Part shown: in pieces, positions 43,868 through 46,511 of the stretch
Position numbering within the stretch: position 1 is the first letter of the stretch
Layout: every line of letters begins with the position of its first letter
Assembly: GCA_964495085.1 (NCBI GenBank)
Contig: CAZBUK010000025.1
Location: 1-46,511, forward strand
DNA from: CAZBUK01 sp964495085
GTDB taxonomy: Bacteria; Bacteroidota; Ignavibacteria; T3Sed10-11
DNA length: 46,511 nt
Direction of reading: 5' to 3'
Program-made: the position numbers and the translations under genes
The notes under the pieces: generated by a model
The model's database searches: none
Seen by the model: the letters and a program-made list of their open reading frames with translations, nothing else
What the model was told of the DNA's origin: nothing

Positions 43868-43921
43868 CCATGTCATGCTGAGCCTCGATCCCGACTCTGT
43901 CGGGAGGGAAGCATGACATGG
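43868..43921. repeat. 54-bp palindrome with a nested hairpin
   Basis: Outer arms ccatgtcatgct (43868-43879) and agcatgacatgg (43910-43921) are perfectly complementary; inside is a second perfect hairpin cccgac/gtcggg with a TCT loop. A related but decayed copy lies at 44602-44652 in the right block, where the outer right arm is broken (agcatgagaaag). Confidence 0.9.
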
Positions 43922-43937
43922 CGTTTCTAAATTAGAA

Positions 43938-44264
43938 TCATTTCATTTCCTGCTCCTCATAAAACCGATGACTCGTTGCATTCTTACACGCTGCGAGGAT
44001 CTTGAGATCATTCCACCTTCCGGCAATTAAAGCTTCCTTCTTTTTTCTCGACCATCCTTTCACCTGCTTTTCGAAACGAATCGCCTGTTTGACGTCATGA
44101 AACATTGCCGAGAAAACAAGCTTTACCGGCCGGCGTTTGAACGTATAACAATCTCTTTTTATGCCGACATTATGCTCGGAAATACGCCGTTCTAAATTAT
44201 TGGTGATGCCGGTGTAGTACGAATCGTCGGAGCATCGTATGATATAGACGAAGTAGTCTTTCAT
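43938..44264 (-). CDS. Stand-alone GIY-YIG nuclease-like protein
   Basis: A 108-residue GIY-YIG domain protein (UvrC/Slx1-like nuclease fold). The GIY-YIG element appears as VYI (6-8) and YTG (17-19), the catalytic arginine is R26 in NNLERRISEHN, and the conserved glutamate is E65 in RFEKQVKGW. Short stand-alone members like this are common in Bacteroidota-like genomes, often as accessory genes. It is enclosed on both sides by related palindromic repeat blocks, with 16 nt from the left palindrome to its stop codon and 21 nt from its start to the right inverted repeat. Biochemical role unknown. Confidence 0.88.
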   Translation of the reverse strand: MKDYFVYIIRCSDDSYYTGITNNLERRISEHNVGIKRDCYTFKRRPVKLVFSAMFHDVKQAIRFEKQVKGWSRKKKEALIAGRWNDLKILAACKNATSHRFYEEQEMK

Positions 44265-44285
44265 GGTGTTGATTCATTGATCACG

Positions 44286-44319
44286 AGTGTCACCCTTCGA
44301 CTACGCTCAGGGTGACACT
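44286..44319. repeat. Perfect inverted repeat, right block
   Basis: Arms agtgtcaccc (44286-44295) and gggtgacact (44310-44319), 10 bp, perfect, with a 14-nt loop ttcgactacgctca. Related to the left-block repeat at 43760-43791, where the loop is inverted. Confidence 0.9.
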
Positions 44320-44513
44320 GAGTATATTTTCATTTTGAATTAAACTTGAAACCAATGTCATCCCGAGCGGAGTCGAGGGATGTTATACGTGGCAGGCTTC
44401 GACTACGCTCAGGGTGACACTGAGTATATTTTCATTTTGAATTAAACTTGAAACCAATGTCATCCCGAGCGGAGTCGAGGGATGTTATACGTGGCAGGCT
44501 TCGACTACGCTCA
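44295..44513. repeat. 102-bp direct tandem repeat (2.1 copies)
   Basis: Unit 1 at 44295-44396 and unit 2 at 44397-44498 appear identical; a third partial copy covers 44499-44513. Each unit starts with cttcgactacgctcagg, includes the AT-rich spacer and ends in ggatgttatacgtggcagg. The spacer also matches the left block (43791-43840) with a few substitutions. Confidence 0.92.
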
Positions 44514-44590
44514 ACCTGACATTCCCAGCTCTACGCCTAAGGTGACACTGATTAATTTTACCGTCATATCGTCCCAAATACGACAGGTCG

Positions 44591-44652
44591 GAAGGGATGA
44601 CCACCATGTCATCCTAAGCCCCGATCCCGACTCTGTCGGGAGGGAAGCATGA
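44591..44652. repeat. Decayed copy of the 54-bp palindrome, right block
   Basis: gaagggatgaccaccatgtc and the following sequence up to gggaagcatga match the left-block 43857-43916 closely, including the nested cccgac/gtcggg hairpin, but the outer right arm is lost. Same orientation as the left copy, so the GIY-YIG gene lies between direct repeats. Confidence 0.85.
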
Positions 44653-44708
44653 GAAAGTAATAAATGCTTTGGTAATTTGGAAAACGCTACGTTGGCTCCG
44701 GTTCCGGA

Positions 44709-45008
44709 TTAATACAATCGAAACTCCGTAAACCGCCGCTCCAACAATTCCGGATCGGGTGAGAGACTGCGCGGTGAGGGCAATATCAGCTTTCTGTTAT
44801 TCATGTCTTTCAATCCGTGAATCAGCATCGGCCCGTCCTCTTCATCGAGAATGTCTTTGCGGATTTCTATCATGTAATCGGGACGAATGCCGAGAAAGTA
44901 CTTATCAAACGCGGCATGGTGGAGTTTACAGAGCGCTATTCCGTTCCGGACTTCCGGGACGCCTTCCGGAGTAATAAATCTCAAGAACATGCTAAAAATC
45001 GCATTCAT
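44709..45008 (-). pseudogene. C-terminal remnant of an HNH endonuclease
   Basis: A 99-codon frame whose part from residue 15 (GVPEVRNGIALCKLHHAAFD) matches the second half of an HNH nuclease domain: C27, then LHHAAFDKYFLGI, followed by the family C-terminus IRKDILDEEDGPML and RKLILPSP. The first half of the domain (the CxxC and first His) and the whole N-terminal region, normally about 200 residues, are missing; a stop codon lies directly before the ATG. It therefore looks like a truncated restriction-type (possibly modified-DNA-dependent) HNH gene, sitting at the edge of the repeat patch. Confidence 0.7.
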
Positions 45009-45054
45009 TCATCCTTTTATTAATATCCACCATCACCTCTACCCGCCCTCCCCC

Positions 45055-46284
45055 TCAAAAACTGCTTACATCCCTGCCGAAGAAAAATGTCTTAACCCAA
45101 TCGAATCCGACCAGGATCTTGTTTTTGAGACTCACCAGTTTCGTCAGATAGGCCGATCTCCAGAACAGCCAGGTGCTGAAACCCCTCCCCTTCACCTTCG
45201 GCAGATCGGCAAGGGCGCGGTTGCTGCCGACGTATGCGAGCATGCCGAGATGTTTGTAGACAAACGGAGCCGGCGATTTTCCCCGCGCAATGTCGTTCAA
45301 CGCCTTCGCGAGGTATTTGCCCGACTGCATTGCGACCTGAGCGGTCGCGGGAAAGTTTTCGCCCTCCACGGTCGCACAATCTCCCAACGCATAGATCGAC
45401 TGATCGTCTTTCAGTCGAAAATAACAATCCGTCGACAATCGTCCGGATTCGTTCTTTGCGAACGGCAGCGATTGTACCAGCGCCGACTGCGTATTGCCGG
45501 TCGACCAGACGAGCAGGCCGAACGGTACGGCGGTTCCCCCGCGCAGGATTATCTCTCCCGGCCGGACGCGCGTCACGATCGAATCCATGCGCACGTCGAT
45601 CCGCTGCCGATTGAACAGCTTCAGCGCGTATTCGCCGAGCTTCGCATCGAACGTGCTGAGAATCTTATCGGTGGCTTCGATCAGCGTAATTCGTACTTCG
45701 GCAACGAGGTCCGGATGCGATTTCCCCAGGTCTTCCGTCAGAAAATCATGCATCTCGGCGGCGAACTCCACGCCCGTGGGTCCCCCGCCGACCACTACGA
45801 AGTGCAGCAGCCGTTTCCGCTCGCTCTCCGGCAGCCCGGGCAAATCCGCGCGCTCAAGATTTTCGATTATGCCGGTGCGGATCTTTCGGGCGTCGGTCAA
45901 TTCCTTGAGAAACAGCGCGTGTTCCTCGACTCCGGGAATGCCGAACGTATTGTTCGCAGCACCCACGGCAATAACGAGGACGTCGTAGCGGAGGACGAAG
46001 CCGCGGTCGCCGGAATTTGATCTGCAATGTATTTCACGTCCGGCTGCATCGACCGATTCGCAGACAGCCTGATGGTAAACGATTCTCCGGCGACGGGTCC
46101 GGATCGGCTCGATGATACTGCGGAACTCGATGGTTCCGACCGTGGTGCTCGGGAGAAGCGGGGTGAAGAGAAAGTGATTGCGCGGGCTGATCAGCGTAAT
46201 GTCGTACGCCCTCGTATTCACTTTCCGGAGCAGGCTCATTGCAGCAAAGCCCGTTCCGAGAATTATTAGTTTTGGTTTTTGCAT
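45055..46284 (-). CDS. ndh: Type II NADH dehydrogenase (NDH-2)
   Basis: A 409-residue FAD-dependent NADH:quinone oxidoreductase of the non-proton-pumping type. FAD-binding GTGFAAM (10-16), the conserved ISPRNHFLFTPLLP segment, the NADH-binding VVVGGGPTGVEFAAE, and LGDCATVEG (FAD/ribityl) are all present. The C-terminal 40 residues (STWLFWRSAYLTKLVSLKNK and onward) form the amphipathic membrane-attachment segment of NDH-2. It feeds electrons from NADH to the quinone pool at the inner membrane. The start ATG at 46284 is followed at once by the Rossmann strand, so no longer form is expected. It stands alone, with a 46-nt gap to the HNH remnant. Confidence 0.93.
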   Translation of the reverse strand: MQKPKLIILGTGFAAMSLLRKVNTRAYDITLISPRNHFLFTPLLPSTTVGTIEFRSIIEPIRTRRRRIVYHQAVCESVDAAGREIHCRSNSGDRGFVLRYDVLVIAVGAANNTFGIPGVEEHALFLKELTDARKIRTGIIENLERADLPGLPESERKRLLHFVVVGGGPTGVEFAAEMHDFLTEDLGKSHPDLVAEVRITLIEATDKILSTFDAKLGEYALKLFNRQRIDVRMDSIVTRVRPGEIILRGGTAVPFGLLVWSTGNTQSALVQSLPFAKNESGRLSTDCYFRLKDDQSIYALGDCATVEGENFPATAQVAMQSGKYLAKALNDIARGKSPAPFVYKHLGMLAYVGSNRALADLPKVKGRGFSTWLFWRSAYLTKLVSLKNKILVGFDWVKTFFFGRDVSSF

Positions 46285-46511
46285 GCGCGTAGTGGGGTGG
46301 GGGCCAGATCAGATATCGGAGATCAGAGGCCAGATGTCAGAGGATCAGATACACAATATTTATACGGAGATGTTGTATGTAATGATTGAACAACTTTATT
46401 CCGCAATTAAATATAAAATCAAACCCCAACTATAATGGTTCACATTCTGTCTTCTGTCTCCTGACTTCTGTCTTCTGTCTCCTGTCTCCTGACTCCTGTC
46501 TCCTGTCTTCT
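46285..46511. other. Region upstream of ndh, with low-complexity end
   Basis: 227 nt. It should hold the ndh promoter (an AT-rich tract 46350-46420). A polypurine-like stretch at 46305-46350 (gatcagaggccagatgtcag) and the low-complexity end are the only notable elements. No gene is seen. Confidence 0.5.
46445..46511. repeat. Low-complexity tandem repeat at the window end
   Basis: Degenerate repeats of cttctgtctcctga and ctcctgtc, a polypyrimidine-biased tract that continues past the window. The reverse-complement flavour of the motif (cagatgtcagagg) appears at 46330-46345. Such tracts commonly expand by slippage. Confidence 0.8.

Larger units (their letters stand above)
43474..43937. other. 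Intergenic region containing the left repeat block
   Basis: 464 nt between the mntA gene and the GIY-YIG gene. The first 280 nt contain no gene or clear signal. From 43755 onward lies a repeat block described in separate entries: an imperfect inverted repeat at 43760-43791, a conserved AT-rich spacer at 43791-43840 and a 54-bp palindrome at 43868-43921. Confidence 0.7.
44265..44708. other. Intergenic region made almost entirely of repeat copies
   Basis: 444 nt between the GIY-YIG gene and the HNH remnant. It consists of an inverted repeat (44286-44319), two full and one partial copy of a 102-bp unit (44295-44513), a degenerate inverted repeat (44515-44550) and a decayed palindrome copy (44591-44652). 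No gene. Confidence 0.8.

Noticed and set aside
43755..44654. CRISPR array
   Set aside because: Repeats are palindromic blocks and 102-bp tandem units, not short direct repeats with unique equal-length spacers, and no cas gene is present.
44887..46020. 377-codon plus-strand frame across ndh
   Set aside because: Shadow of the certain NDH-2 gene on the minus strand.

Overview
The window looks like a chromosomal stretch of a Gram-negative, outer-membrane bacterium of the FCB group (Bacteroidota, Ignavibacteriota, Calditrichota and relatives). The evidence is a C-terminal type IX secretion-type sorting tail on the 1123-residue protein at 8032-11403 (NFPNPFNP), several signal-peptide beta-barrel proteins, and GC content judged by eye to be in the mid 50s percent. 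I cannot name a genus. No rRNA, tRNA, CRISPR array or complete insertion sequence was found.

Layout. 57-1894: an SDR-family epimerase/dehydratase translationally coupled to a nucleoside hydrolase. 1959-4453: an outer-membrane beta-barrel protein and an RsbW-like ATPase. 4490-6107 (minus): malate dehydrogenase and the L21-L27 ribosomal pair with a very clear intrinsic terminator. 6358-12943 (plus): a class V PLP enzyme, a large secreted phospholipase D-like protein and a TPR-like protein. 13076-17865 (minus): a UPF0316 membrane protein, oligopeptidase B, a LolA-like secreted protein and a TM2 protein. 18233-27580 (minus): nine consecutive co-directional genes that read like one signalling island. 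27838-29545 (minus): a small conserved-looking protein, a truncated Ser/Thr kinase and a tandem ABM-domain protein. 30088-37727: GH130 phosphorylase, HhH-GPD glycosylase, glycosyltransferase 2, a truncated UvrD-type helicase, pdxH, an AbgT transporter and a sialidase-like lipoprotein. 37812-42564 (minus): the threonine operon thrA-thrB-thrC. 42687-43473 (minus): an MntA-HepT toxin-antitoxin pair. 43755-45008: a repeat-rich patch with a GIY-YIG gene between related repeat blocks and an HNH nuclease remnant. 45055-46284 (minus): a type II NADH dehydrogenase, then a low-complexity end.

The most interesting region is 18233-27580. In transcription order it encodes a GAF-SpoIIE/PP2C phosphatase, an RsbW-like ATPase with a degenerate G1 box, a STAS antagonist, an ECF sigma factor, a single-pass anti-sigma factor without zinc ligands, a membrane-anchored protein built of about 24 copies of a 12-residue repeat, a secreted HExxH metallopeptidase fused to a propeller and an outer-membrane barrel, a PrsW-type intramembrane protease and a second STAS protein. 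Since PrsW proteases are known to cleave transmembrane anti-sigma factors, the cluster could be a self-contained envelope-sensing circuit; this is inference from gene order and families.

Accessory and decaying material is concentrated at 28.4-29.5 kb (kinase fragment), 33.3-34.3 kb (half helicase), 18.0-18.2 kb (possible Fur-family remnant) and 42.7-45.0 kb (toxin-antitoxin, repeats, nuclease fragment).
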